This document shows, piece after piece, positions 24,892-32,794 of a DNA stretch of 37,418 nucleotides (its first letter is position 1; every line of letters starts with the position of its first letter). The notes under the pieces were generated by a model that saw only the letters and a program-made list of their open reading frames with translations, ran no database searches and had not been told where the DNA came from. Origin of the DNA: a virus; IMG/VR virus record IMGVR_UViG_3300025110_000045, positions 1 through 37,418 of that record. One strand, written 5' to 3'. A program made the translations under genes and the position numbers.

Positions 24892-25860
24892 TTAGTTTTC
24901 TAAAGAGTTTTCCAATATCATATCCACACCTTTTTCTGCTCTTCCTGATGCCCATAAAATCCAATCATGGTTGTTTTTAAGCACTTTTATCCATGAACCA
25001 ATGTAATTGCTTGTATTCTCAATATGGTCACCTTTAAAGCCACAAATATCACTTAGAATTTGCGCTCCCATTTCAGCAACTAACTCCTCAGCAGAATACT
25101 GTCCTTCAGAATGCAATTTGTCACCGTTTCCTAGGTCTGCATTATCAAATCTATCTAACCTAGATTTATGTCCTGTAGAATGCATCATTTCATGGAATAT
25201 TACTTTATGAAGCGATTCCTCGTTAACCCAATCAACAACTCCATCACCATAAGGAATATTAATATAATCCATACTAGGTACATAGTAAGGTGTATTAGCA
25301 TTATCATAACCAAATCTAATAAAGCCTGTTTTCTTTTTTGTTTCCTCTTGTATTTTATTATCCCAATCAGATATTACTTGAGAACTCATTCCTGTAAACT
25401 CATCTAACTCATCTTTTACTTCAGGAATAACTACATCAGGTTTATACAATGATGTTTGAGATATATTAAATACATTGAATGTTCTTAGCATTGGAATTGT
25501 TTTAGTTGTCTCTTCACCTGTTTTTGGGTCTTCTTTAGTAACTTTTAAGAATTTCCAAAGCACTACTGTTGTGCCTTTAGAACCTTTTAAAACATGTCCA
25601 CCTTCATCAATACATTTTTTATATGTCATCCAAACATTTGTAGGATACTGTTCCGACATACAAATTGAATTTAATATCCATCTGTTCATTCCTCTATATA
25701 ATTTACCATAATAATTTCGTGCGTTACCGATTGTAGTAGAGTATGGTTGTGACCAAGGAACTATTCCTTTTTCTAAACAGGATATTATATTTTTTGTTAC
25801 TGATTCTGAGATACTTTTTATTGTAGGTCGTTTGTAGGCTTTTTTATTATATTTTTTCAT
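24892..25860 (-). CDS. ardC: ArdC-like anti-restriction protein with zincin metallopeptidase domain
   Basis: 322 residues on the minus strand, ATG 25860 with AAAGGAC as ribosome site. The N-terminal domain (residues about 14-150) is the ArdC single-strand DNA-binding domain: VTKNIISCLEKGIVPWSQPY, RNYYGKLYRGMNRWIL, WMTYKKCIDEGGHVLKGSKG then TTVVLWKF. The C-terminal zincin-like domain has HEMMHSTGH (His223, Glu224, His227) and YSAEELVAEMGAQIL. ArdC proteins protect incoming DNA from restriction and occur on conjugative plasmids and phages. Length is typical and all key residues are present. It heads a two-gene minus-strand operon. Confidence 0.9.
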   Translation of the reverse strand: MKKYNKKAYKRPTIKSISESVTKNIISCLEKGIVPWSQPYSTTIGNARNYYGKLYRGMNRWILNSICMSEQYPTNVWMTYKKCIDEGGHVLKGSKGTTVVLWKFLKVTKEDPKTGEETTKTIPMLRTFNVFNISQTSLYKPDVVIPEVKDELDEFTGMSSQVISDWDNKIQEETKKKTGFIRFGYDNANTPYYVPSMDYINIPYGDGVVDWVNEESLHKVIFHEMMHSTGHKSRLDRFDNADLGNGDKLHSEGQYSAEELVAEMGAQILSDICGFKGDHIENTSNYIGSWIKVLKNNHDWILWASGRAEKGVDMILENSLEN

Positions 25861-26145
25861 GTGTTTGTCCTTTTCGTTAATTAATAATAATAGTAAAGTT
25901 AAGCACTAAAACATATAAGTAGGTAGTCTTTTTTTTATTTTTATTAAATAAATATGCATTATTTAAGCATTTTTATGTCAGTATAATAATTTATTCATTT
26001 TACTTAAAAAACCTGATTAAACAGGCTCAATTACAGGAATTTTGAGTACTCTGAGCATAATTATAACATTGAAATTGCAACCTTAATACAAGTAGATATA
26101 TTTTTACCTGAAACTATTATTATTATATGTAGTATAATACATATA
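25861..26145. promoter_or_regulatory. divergent regulatory region between ardC and the packaging operon
   Basis: 285 bases with no gene, strongly AT-rich. It must hold the minus-strand promoter for ardC; AGTATA at 25980..25985 (TATACT on the minus strand) is a possible -10 with only a poor -35. It holds the plus-strand promoter near 26133. GAGTACTC at 26044..26051 is an 8-base palindrome. ACATATAA at 25911..25918 repeats half of the inverted repeat at 26122..26147. A weak four-pair hairpin before T6 on the minus strand lies at 26005..26025. Confidence 0.5.
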
Positions 26146-26147
26146 AT
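26122..26147 (+). promoter_or_regulatory. promoter -10 inside a perfect inverted repeat; leaderless start
   Basis: ATTATATGTA (26122..26131) and TACATATAAT (26138..26147) are perfect 10-base inverted repeats with the spacer GTATAA. TATAAT (26133..26138) is a consensus -10; no good -35 is seen. Transcription would begin about 7 bases downstream, at or beside A26146, the first base of the ATG of the next gene, which has no ribosome site. The arrangement suggests an operator that blocks its own promoter, and a leaderless mRNA. Confidence 0.6.
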
Positions 26148-26430
26148 GAATGAAGTATTTATATTTACAATTGGAATTACACTAGGTTGTGTAATTTCAT
26201 ATATATTCTTTAAGACAGGTGTCAATATTAATATGGATGCCTATAATAATTTCACATACAATACTACTACTGAGTCAGATGCTGTAGATGATGCAGATGA
26301 TATTAGTACTACTGTAGATGATACTTCATTAGATTGGGATAATTATCCATACACTAATGAGTATAATGATGCAGAGAATACTTCAGAGATAATAGGCTTT
26401 ATTGATACAGAGAACGATGAACCAAACTAA
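26146..26430 (+). CDS. small membrane-anchored acidic protein, 94 residues
   Basis: ATG 26146. Residues about 3-23 are a membrane segment (VFIFTIGITLGCVISYIFFK), followed by a long acidic, Thr/Asp-rich tail (DAVDDADDISTTVDD, YPYTNEYNDAENTSE). It is the first gene after the plus-strand promoter and may have no leader. Early single-pass membrane proteins of phages often modify the host envelope or exclude other phages; that is inference. It overlaps the next gene by 14 bases. Confidence 0.6.
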   Translation: MNEVFIFTIGITLGCVISYIFFKTGVNINMDAYNNFTYNTTTESDAVDDADDISTTVDDTSLDWDNYPYTNEYNDAENTSEIIGFIDTENDEPN

Positions 26431-26653
26431 TATATTTAAAAGATGGTATGCTAATACTGTGTTATGGTTTTTAAGGACTAATACCCTCAGTCACCGGTTC
26501 ATCAGTAATAGTATAGCCAACTCATATGATGAGGGATACAAAGCAGGACTCCTACAATTTTCTAAAGAAAAACTTGGTAAGAAGTATGTCAAGAAAGTAA
26601 AAAAAGTTATTAATAATGCATATAAGAGAGAAAATCTAAATAGCAATGGCTGA
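26417..26653 (+). CDS. small basic protein, 78 residues
   Basis: I choose ATG 26417 (MNQTNIFKRWYANTVL) over the in-frame TTG at 26402, as it makes the usual short overlap with the upstream gene. 78 residues, basic, with a hydrophobic patch VLWFLRTN, a Tyr/Asp turn SYDEGYKAGLLQF, and a Lys-rich end KKYVKKVKKVINNAYKREN. No family is recognised. It overlaps the terminase small subunit start by 8 bases. Confidence 0.55.
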   Translation: MNQTNIFKRWYANTVLWFLRTNTLSHRFISNSIANSYDEGYKAGLLQFSKEKLGKKYVKKVKKVINNAYKRENLNSNG

Positions 26654-26996
26654 AGATAAAAGGAATAACAAAGGTCAATTTAATAAAGGTATATCAGGAA
26701 ATCCTAACGGTAGACCCAAAGGAAGTACCTCGATTGCTCAACAGTTCAGGGACAATCCAAAAGTGGAAGGTCTTATGCAGAAGATGATTGAAGTGGCTAA
26801 TACCCTCGGAACAGACGGTGAACATAGTCAAGCAGTAGCCTGTGCTAAAGAAGTAATAGCAAGAGCGTATCCTACCCTCAAACAACAGGAACTTACAATA
26901 GATGCAGAGGTCAATAAAGGATATGTGATACTTCCTGAAAAGGTAGATGTTACCAAAGAACCCAAGACCCTAGAGGATGCTATAGAGGATGAGTGA
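26646..26996 (+). CDS. terS: terminase small subunit candidate (DUF5681-type)
   Basis: 116 residues, ATG 26646. It starts with the DUF5681 signature NKGQFNKGISGNPNGRPKGS, followed by a helical section (AQQFRDNPKVEGLMQKMIEV, AVACAKEVIARAYP) and an acidic end overlapping the next ATG by 8 bases. Proteins with this signature stand directly before large terminase in many phages and are taken to recognise DNA for packaging. Position supports it; the DNA-binding site is not evident from sequence. Confidence 0.7.
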   Translation: MAEDKRNNKGQFNKGISGNPNGRPKGSTSIAQQFRDNPKVEGLMQKMIEVANTLGTDGEHSQAVACAKEVIARAYPTLKQQELTIDAEVNKGYVILPEKVDVTKEPKTLEDAIEDE

Positions 26997-28395
26997 TGTA
27001 CTCTTCAAGCCACATGAAGGCGCACAGACAAAAGCATTGCAATCAGATGGATTATTTGAGTGCTGTTTCGGTGGAAGCAGAGGAGGTGGTAAAACGATGG
27101 TAGGTCTTGCATGGCTCATCGATTATACCTCTAACCCTAAGTTCAGGGGACTTGTTATAAGGCGTAATGCCGATGACCTTGCAGATTGGATTTCAAGAGC
27201 AAAAGAATTTTACCCATATGCTAGAGTGGTTGGTAAACCTGCAGAGGTTCGCTTTCCCTCAGGCGCTGTCATTAGATGTGGACATCTTAATTCAGAAGAC
27301 AGTTATACTAAGTATCAAGGACACGAATACCAAAAGATTTTAATAGAAGAAGCCACTCAGATTCCAAGTGAACAGTCATACCTCAAACTCATATCATCGT
27401 GCAGGAGTACTGTAGACGGACTAATACCTAAGGTTATGCTAAACTGTAATCCGGGTGGAAAAGGACATGTGTGGGTAAAACGCAGGTTCGTAGATGTAGG
27501 GGAACACAACAAAGCATATAAAGACCCTATAACGGGTAGATATAGAATGTATATACCTGCTACTATATATGACAACCCTACTCTTATGGAAAAAGACCCA
27601 CACTATGTACATTATTTAGAAGGATTACCTGAGCCATTAAGAAGTGCATGGTTATTAGGTGATTGGAATATATTTACAGGTCAATACTTTACAGAATGGA
27701 ATCCTAGGGTTCATATTATAAGCGTAGAGGATGCAGAAAAGATTGGGTATAACAAGTATAACAATACACATTATATGGGCATAGATTGGGGATATGCGAA
27801 TCCTTTTTCTGCTTTATGGTGTCAGGTAACTGATGATAAAATAGTATTTGTTGATGATGAATTATACGGAACGGAGAGGCATCCTGCTGAATGGGGTGAA
27901 TTAATGAAGGCTACAAATAGAGGGAGGGATATTAATTTAGTATTGGGAGACCCAAGTATGTGGGCAAGAAATCCAATGGCGTGGAATAGTCCGGAAACCA
28001 CTGCTTATACTGATTCGTCTATTGCTGATTGTTTATCTGATTATCTTCCTTCTTTAATGAAAGCGAATAACAGTAGAGTTAATGGTTGGAGTAATATGGC
28101 TAGGTTAATGCATTACACGGACGATTCCATTCCATCATTTTATATAATAGAAGATAGGTGTCCAAATTTAGTTAGAACAATCCCTGAAATGATTAGGGAT
28201 GAAAAAAACCCTGAGGATATAGATACTACGCTAGAAGACCACGCAGTTGATAGTTGCAGATATATGTTAAGTCATATAATAGCGCCTCATAAACCAAAGC
28301 CTAAGAAGTCTTATATGCAAAGACAAATAGATACATTGGTGTGGGAAGAAAAAACAGTTAATAATGATTGGTCTTATAATTGGGGAGAAAGTTAA
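26989..28395 (+). CDS. terL: terminase large subunit
   Basis: 468 residues. ATPase domain: Walker A GGSRGGGKT (residues 28-36), Walker B ILIEEATQI with Glu120/Glu121. Nuclease domain: GIDWGYANPFSALW with Asp266, LVLGDPSMW with Asp321, EDHAVDSCRYML with Asp421, the three acidic residues expected. It drives DNA into proheads and cuts the concatemer. The size is typical. It is preceded by the small subunit and followed by a TAATG overlap. Packaging type (headful or cos) cannot be told from this alone. Confidence 0.97.
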   Translation: MSDVLFKPHEGAQTKALQSDGLFECCFGGSRGGGKTMVGLAWLIDYTSNPKFRGLVIRRNADDLADWISRAKEFYPYARVVGKPAEVRFPSGAVIRCGHLNSEDSYTKYQGHEYQKILIEEATQIPSEQSYLKLISSCRSTVDGLIPKVMLNCNPGGKGHVWVKRRFVDVGEHNKAYKDPITGRYRMYIPATIYDNPTLMEKDPHYVHYLEGLPEPLRSAWLLGDWNIFTGQYFTEWNPRVHIISVEDAEKIGYNKYNNTHYMGIDWGYANPFSALWCQVTDDKIVFVDDELYGTERHPAEWGELMKATNRGRDINLVLGDPSMWARNPMAWNSPETTAYTDSSIADCLSDYLPSLMKANNSRVNGWSNMARLMHYTDDSIPSFYIIEDRCPNLVRTIPEMIRDEKNPEDIDTTLEDHAVDSCRYMLSHIIAPHKPKPKKSYMQRQIDTLVWEEKTVNNDWSYNWGES

Positions 28396-29504
28396 TGTCA
28401 AACGAGTTAATAGAAAAAATTAAAAGAAGAATAATGCCTCATAGAAGAACTTTTGATACTTCTGATAAAGGGTCTAGTTATAGTCGGGAGAAAAAAGATA
28501 AGTATCTTTTTAGAGCAGATGGAACTAGAATAGGAAGAATAAATCCATATTCAGGTGATGGGCAATATGATGCGAATTTAGATGGGTTCGAGGTCAGAGA
28601 TAAGTTTGATGCTAATCTCTATAAGAGTTTTGTTTTAGGTGATGAAGCCACAGGGACTAATGAACAGACAGGCATGGCTACATATACAGACCCTAAAACG
28701 GGCAAGAAATATGTAGTTCACGGGAGTGAAGGAGTCATAGATAAAAAAACAGGCGACTTTCATTCATATCAAGATAACACTTGGTCAAAAAATCAAAATG
28801 CTCCTTGGATAGGAACTCATGGTAATTTTGGCTATATGAATGAGGGTAGCGGGTTTGCAGACGATAGTATAGCATTTGTAGATAGAACCGATGTACCTCA
28901 TTGGTCTATTAAAAAAGGCAAAAATATGTCATCGGCAATATATGAAGGAGACCACGGAGAGGTAGCAGATTCGTTAAATGAAGGCTCGACTATAAGAGAG
29001 AGGGAAGCATCACATATTGGGGAGTCATACGATTACTTGAAAAATTTACATGACTTAGGAAAAAGTGGGTATATAGAAAAATTTTTAGAAAAGGTTCGTG
29101 TCGGTCATGGCTTTGATAGAGATGGTAGAGCATTCCAATACAAAACTGAAGCGGAGGCAATTGCTGAAGCAGAAAAGGATTGGGAAAGAATAGAAAATAG
29201 ATTTAAAGTTGATAAAGATAATAAGCATCTTGATTATAATAAAGATGGAAAAATATCTAGAGAGGAACAACTATCAGATGTATCAGAAGGCAACCGTACA
29301 CAAAGACAAGTAAATAGAAAACTATTTGATAGTGATAGGTCGGTTTATAGTAGAGTCAATCCTGAGACAGGTGAAACAGAGTGGTTCACTAGATGGTCAA
29401 TAGGAAAACTTGGAGGCAAAGAAAGAAAGGTTTCAGAAAAAAGAGCAAAGTTTATTAAGAAGAAAATGCACAAAAGACAAGATAGGGTTTATGGTGGAGA
29501 ATAA
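28395..29504 (+). CDS. unrecognised protein with two EF-hand-like calcium loops
   Basis: 369 residues. I choose ATG 28395 in the TAATG overlap with terL; an in-frame TTG at 28380 is less likely. Residues 280-291 are a perfect 12-residue EF-hand loop (DYNKDGKISREE). Residues 59-70 (DANLDGFEVRDK) are a dockerin-like calcium loop. The rest is polar with repeats of 'TG/DPKTGKKY' type turns and a basic C-terminus (KLGGKERKVSEKRAKFIKKK). It lies between terminase and endolysin; it may be a virion or lysis accessory that senses calcium. No family is recognised. Confidence 0.6.
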   Translation: MSNELIEKIKRRIMPHRRTFDTSDKGSSYSREKKDKYLFRADGTRIGRINPYSGDGQYDANLDGFEVRDKFDANLYKSFVLGDEATGTNEQTGMATYTDPKTGKKYVVHGSEGVIDKKTGDFHSYQDNTWSKNQNAPWIGTHGNFGYMNEGSGFADDSIAFVDRTDVPHWSIKKGKNMSSAIYEGDHGEVADSLNEGSTIREREASHIGESYDYLKNLHDLGKSGYIEKFLEKVRVGHGFDRDGRAFQYKTEAEAIAEAEKDWERIENRFKVDKDNKHLDYNKDGKISREEQLSDVSEGNRTQRQVNRKLFDSDRSVYSRVNPETGETEWFTRWSIGKLGGKERKVSEKRAKFIKKKMHKRQDRVYGGE

Positions 29505-30033
29505 ACTAGAAGAGGCTATAAAATTAATTAAAAAATATATAGATGAATCAAAACCTAAAGGAAGTAAATTCTCTAAATATTTTTCATTGAACGAACTTAT
29601 TAGGTCAGAAACTGCTACCCGTTTAGGTATCAAAAACAAACCTAGTAAAGCACAAGAAGTGCAATTAAAGGAGATATGTAGATATGTTCTTGACCCCATC
29701 AGAGAACACTTCGGTGAGCCGATTAAAGTGACATCAGGATATAGGTGCGCTAAACTTAACGAGGTTATCGGTGGCTCATCCAAGTCACAACACATGGCGA
29801 AGAACGGGGACAGTGCAGTTGACTTTAAATTTTTAGGCGACAAGGTTGATTTGCCTAAAGTTTTTAAGTGGATTACAGAAGAATCAAAACTGCCTTTTGA
29901 CCAATGCATATCAGAATTTTTACCTGATGGATGGATTCATATTAGTTATATATCTGTAAATGGTAAAAATCGAGGAAAGGTTACTATAGCAAAAAAAGTA
30001 AATGGTAAAACTGTTTACGAAAATAAGGAGTAG
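29491..30033 (+). CDS. endolysin, M15-type D-Ala-D-Ala carboxypeptidase-like
   Basis: 180 residues from ATG 29491, overlapping the previous gene by 14 bases; an upstream in-frame ATG at 29410 would put 27 unrelated basic residues in front. The Peptidase_M15_3 pattern is clear: FSLNELIRSETATRLGI, LDPIREHFGEPIKVTSGYR, then zinc ligands His101 (SQH), Asp111 (AVDF) and His150 (WIHISY). A short insertion lies between the first two ligands. It cuts peptidoglycan cross-links at lysis. There is no signal peptide, so a holin is needed; none is certain here. Confidence 0.85.
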   Translation: MVENKLEEAIKLIKKYIDESKPKGSKFSKYFSLNELIRSETATRLGIKNKPSKAQEVQLKEICRYVLDPIREHFGEPIKVTSGYRCAKLNEVIGGSSKSQHMAKNGDSAVDFKFLGDKVDLPKVFKWITEESKLPFDQCISEFLPDGWIHISYISVNGKNRGKVTIAKKVNGKTVYENKE

Positions 30034-30036
30034 TCT

Positions 30037-30246
30037 ATGGCTATGGAAGAAGATTATGGGTATGAAGTAGATGCCTCTATCAAAAAAATAAAAGGTAAAA
30101 CGGCTAAAGTACTAAAGGTTAAATTGCTAAAACCTAAAAGCAATGTAGGTGGTAATGTGAAAGTTAAAAAGAAAAAACTTGGAGCATCATCAGTAGCCTT
30201 AAGCGAAATAAACAGAGAAATGAAAGAGAATCCGGGGACAGGATAA
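30037..30246 (+). CDS. small basic protein, 69 residues
   Basis: ATG 30037 with AAGGAG at 30025..30030. An acidic start (MAMEEDYGYEVDASI) is followed by a Lys-rich section (KKIKGKTAKVLKVKLLKPKS, VKVKKKKL). ATG 30043 is an alternative start. No family is recognised. It precedes the portal with a TAATG overlap, a place often taken by small head-completion or decoration proteins. Confidence 0.55.
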   Translation: MAMEEDYGYEVDASIKKIKGKTAKVLKVKLLKPKSNVGGNVKVKKKKLGASSVALSEINREMKENPGTG

Positions 30247-32141
30247 TGGATAAATATGATGCATCTATACCTGAAGGCGCTGAAGTAACACAAATAGCAG
30301 GTTACAGTCCCTCAGATAAAGATAGAAAAACTTTAAAATATTTAAATAAAATGTTTAAAGCCTCTGAAAAGGCTAGGGCGCATAAAGTAAAAAGATGGCG
30401 TAGAAATGAAGAATTATATAATGGTGACTTTTTTAAACCTTTTAAACTTCCTAAATACAAATCTCGTGTTATTGCTAATGTAATTCATTCTACTATTGAA
30501 ACTATTTATTCAATAATGACGGATAGATTCCCTAAGGTTGATATAATGCCTAAAAGGAGAGACCAAATTCAAGATGCTATGTCTTCTCAAGAGGCTGTTG
30601 AATCTGAAATGGAAAAATATAATTGTAAGCGCTCTGTTCGTGCTATGAAGAGGGATGGACTTTTATATGGTAATGGTTTTATAAAGACAACAATAAATGA
30701 CGGGCATATACATTATAGTGTACCTGATGTTTATACTGTCTTTGTTGACCCTTTAGCAACCTCAATAGATAATGCTAAATGTGTTACTTTTGCTAGTCCA
30801 ACATATATAAAAGATATTAGAAATGATTTTCCTAATGGGAAATTTGTTAAGCCTGAAGGGAATATGGATTCATTTAAATCTTTTATAAGAAATCCTGATA
30901 CAGATGGAACTGTAGGTCAAGTGTCAACTGCGACACACTCTAGCGTTCCTGCAGGTGAAGTTAGAACAGATTACATAGAAAAAACACCATTGGTAGAGTC
31001 CGAGGAATATGACTATGGTGATGGTCAAGCATTATTAAAAGAGACTTGGTATTGGGAAGATGGCGAATTATGGTTGGCTACATGGTGTGATAAAGTTTTA
31101 TTACAAAGAACTAAATCCCCTTATCCTTTTATACCTGTTGCTATGTTTAAGAATTATGCAGACGAACACCATTTTTGGGGTAAGGGAGAGCCTGAAATTA
31201 TAGAACCACTTGCAGTAGGTACAAGTGTTCTTCTTTCTCAAGGTGTTGATAATTTAATATACCATGGTAATCCTGCGTGGGTAGTAGCAAAGGGAGTTGT
31301 TAAAGATTCTGCTATGAGACCCTCAGATAAGCCGGGACAAGTTTTTTATACAGATAACCCTAGTCAGTCAATACAAAGACTTCCTGCAGGTAATATAAGT
31401 AGTTCTACTATACCATTAGCAGATTCTTTGTTGAAAATGACAGACCAAGTTAGTGGTGTTCACGATATCACTCAAGGAAGAAATCCAAGTGGAGTGACAT
31501 CAGGAAGAGCAATTAGTCAATTACAAGAAGCCTCTCAACAAATAATAAGAACTAAAGAGAGGGAAGTTGGTAGCGACACAATGATTGTTGTATACAAACA
31601 AACTTTAACTTTAATCAAAAACAATTATGAGCAAAATATAGATGTAAGAAAATTTAACGAGTCAGGTGCAGGTTATGAATTTTACGAACTTAATCCAACT
31701 GATGTAGATGATGATATGGATTACAAATATGTTCCGGGAAGTGCATTACCTGAATCTAAGGCTAGTCGTTTTGACCAAGCACTAGACCTAGTACAACTTG
31801 GATTATTAGACCAAAAACAGTTTTGGATGTGGACTCAAAAAGATATGTCTAAAGAAATTTTAGATGCTATGCTTGAACAAGAGAAGAAACAAAAAGAAGA
31901 GGCTGAAAGATTAGTAGAGATATTAAATAATTCTACTGACCCACAAGAGATACAACAGGCTCAATTAATGTTGAGAGAAATGATGGGTCAGCAACAATCA
32001 CCTGAAGAACAAGCACAGCAACAAAATCAACAAGAGCAAAAGGCTCAGATGGAACAACAAGAACAACAAGCACGACAACAAGCACAGGAAGGTTCACAGA
32101 GTGGAAGAAGAAAACCTCAAAGATTCAACATTACGAGATAG
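30246..32141 (+). CDS. portal protein
   Basis: 631 residues, ATG 30246. The layout is that of podovirus portals: KWRRNEELYNGDFF-like start after a KAHKVKRW region, SRVIANVIHSTIETIYSIM, the stretch DVYTVFVDPLATSIDNA, FIPVAMFKNY, and SGVHDITQGRNPSGVTSGRAISQLQEASQQ followed by a long helix that lines the channel. The C-terminal 60 residues are a Gln-rich barrel-like tail (QQQNQQEQKAQMEQQ). It forms the 12-subunit ring for DNA entry and for adaptor binding. Size and position (after terminase) agree. Confidence 0.92.
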   Translation: MDKYDASIPEGAEVTQIAGYSPSDKDRKTLKYLNKMFKASEKARAHKVKRWRRNEELYNGDFFKPFKLPKYKSRVIANVIHSTIETIYSIMTDRFPKVDIMPKRRDQIQDAMSSQEAVESEMEKYNCKRSVRAMKRDGLLYGNGFIKTTINDGHIHYSVPDVYTVFVDPLATSIDNAKCVTFASPTYIKDIRNDFPNGKFVKPEGNMDSFKSFIRNPDTDGTVGQVSTATHSSVPAGEVRTDYIEKTPLVESEEYDYGDGQALLKETWYWEDGELWLATWCDKVLLQRTKSPYPFIPVAMFKNYADEHHFWGKGEPEIIEPLAVGTSVLLSQGVDNLIYHGNPAWVVAKGVVKDSAMRPSDKPGQVFYTDNPSQSIQRLPAGNISSSTIPLADSLLKMTDQVSGVHDITQGRNPSGVTSGRAISQLQEASQQIIRTKEREVGSDTMIVVYKQTLTLIKNNYEQNIDVRKFNESGAGYEFYELNPTDVDDDMDYKYVPGSALPESKASRFDQALDLVQLGLLDQKQFWMWTQKDMSKEILDAMLEQEKKQKEEAERLVEILNNSTDPQEIQQAQLMLREMMGQQQSPEEQAQQQNQQEQKAQMEQQEQQARQQAQEGSQSGRRKPQRFNITR

Positions 32142-32346
32142 AGAAATCTTTACGATGAAAGAATGGTGTAATAAAAATGGTTACGATGGTGTAACTAGGG
32201 AGTGCCTTATAAGTGCATCTGAGCAAGATGACCCAAAATTAAAGTTAATGGCTAAGGAACATTTAAGTAAAGGAATTATAAATAAGGTTAAGGAGAAAGA
32301 TAATGACATCTATGCAAGAAAACGATTCGATTCAAGGAATCGTTAA
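32101..32346 (+). CDS. small protein after portal, 81 residues (GTG start)
   Basis: GTG 32101 lies 8 bases after AGGAAGG and overlaps the portal end by 41 bases; the in-frame ATG 32155 has no ribosome site. 81 residues, charged helical, including EWCNKNGYDGVTRECLISAS and KLKLMAKEHLSKGI. No family is recognised. It overlaps the next gene by 44 bases. Probably a minor head protein or assembly factor. Confidence 0.5.
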   Translation: MEEENLKDSTLRDREIFTMKEWCNKNGYDGVTRECLISASEQDDPKLKLMAKEHLSKGIINKVKEKDNDIYARKRFDSRNR

Positions 32347-32758
32347 TACAATCAAAAAGAAAAAAGGCGATGATGGTGGCGGAGTCCAAACCGCAGGAAG
32401 ACAAGCCTATAGCCAAGAGGGTGGTGGAGAAAGTGGTAAAAAATCTGCATTACCTGAAGGAAGTAATGAGGATTTACATGCAATGACACCTGAAAAGGCT
32501 CAAGAATTTTTATCTGCTATAGAAAATGCTATGCAAAAAGGTAAAAAAGAAGTTGAATTTGAAGGAAAGCGTTGGGCAGTTTCTAGCAATTTAGTTCAGG
32601 CTATCCAAGGCAAGGTAGCAGGTGGAGGAAGTGATGGTGGAGGCAAGGGAGGAGTTTCTTCTGCACAATCGTCACATCAAGTGGCTAGTAGTAGAAGAGG
32701 TTCAAGTCCACCTATTAGACCTCCTGCTAGACCGGGAGTGCCTAGTAGAAGACCATAA
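32303..32758 (+). CDS. low-complexity Gly/Ser/Arg-rich protein before scaffold
   Basis: 151 residues, ATG 32303 with AAGGAG at 32289..32294. It has a basic N-terminus, a Gly-rich linker, a structured middle (TPEKAQEFLSAIENAMQKGK, EVEFEGKRWAVSSNLVQAI) and an unstructured tail rich in G, S, P and R. It lies just before scaffold and capsid, so it may be a minor scaffold-associated or head-coating protein. No family is recognised. Confidence 0.5.
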   Translation: MTSMQENDSIQGIVNTIKKKKGDDGGGVQTAGRQAYSQEGGGESGKKSALPEGSNEDLHAMTPEKAQEFLSAIENAMQKGKKEVEFEGKRWAVSSNLVQAIQGKVAGGGSDGGGKGGVSSAQSSHQVASSRRGSSPPIRPPARPGVPSRRP

Positions 32759-32794
32759 AAAAATTTTTTAATAACCAATCAAGGAGAAGTTATT

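Noticed and set aside
24873-24895. Plus-strand intrinsic terminator (GACGGC/GCCGTC followed by TTTT)
   Set aside because: The structure fits a terminator on the plus strand, but no plus-strand gene ends nearby. On the minus strand it is in exact register with the ribozyme cut and the ardC stop, so I read it as part of the ribozyme unit.
26005-26025. Minus-strand terminator (CCTG/CAGG then six T)
   Set aside because: The stem has only four pairs and no minus-strand gene lies to its right; noted only within the regulatory region.
29410-29490. N-terminal extension of the endolysin from ATG 29410
   Set aside because: The added 27 residues are basic and unrelated to M15 enzymes and would overlap the upstream gene by 95 bases.
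29433-29909. Minus-strand 158-residue frame under the endolysin
   Set aside because: It is a shadow of the endolysin, whose zinc ligands and family pattern are clear.
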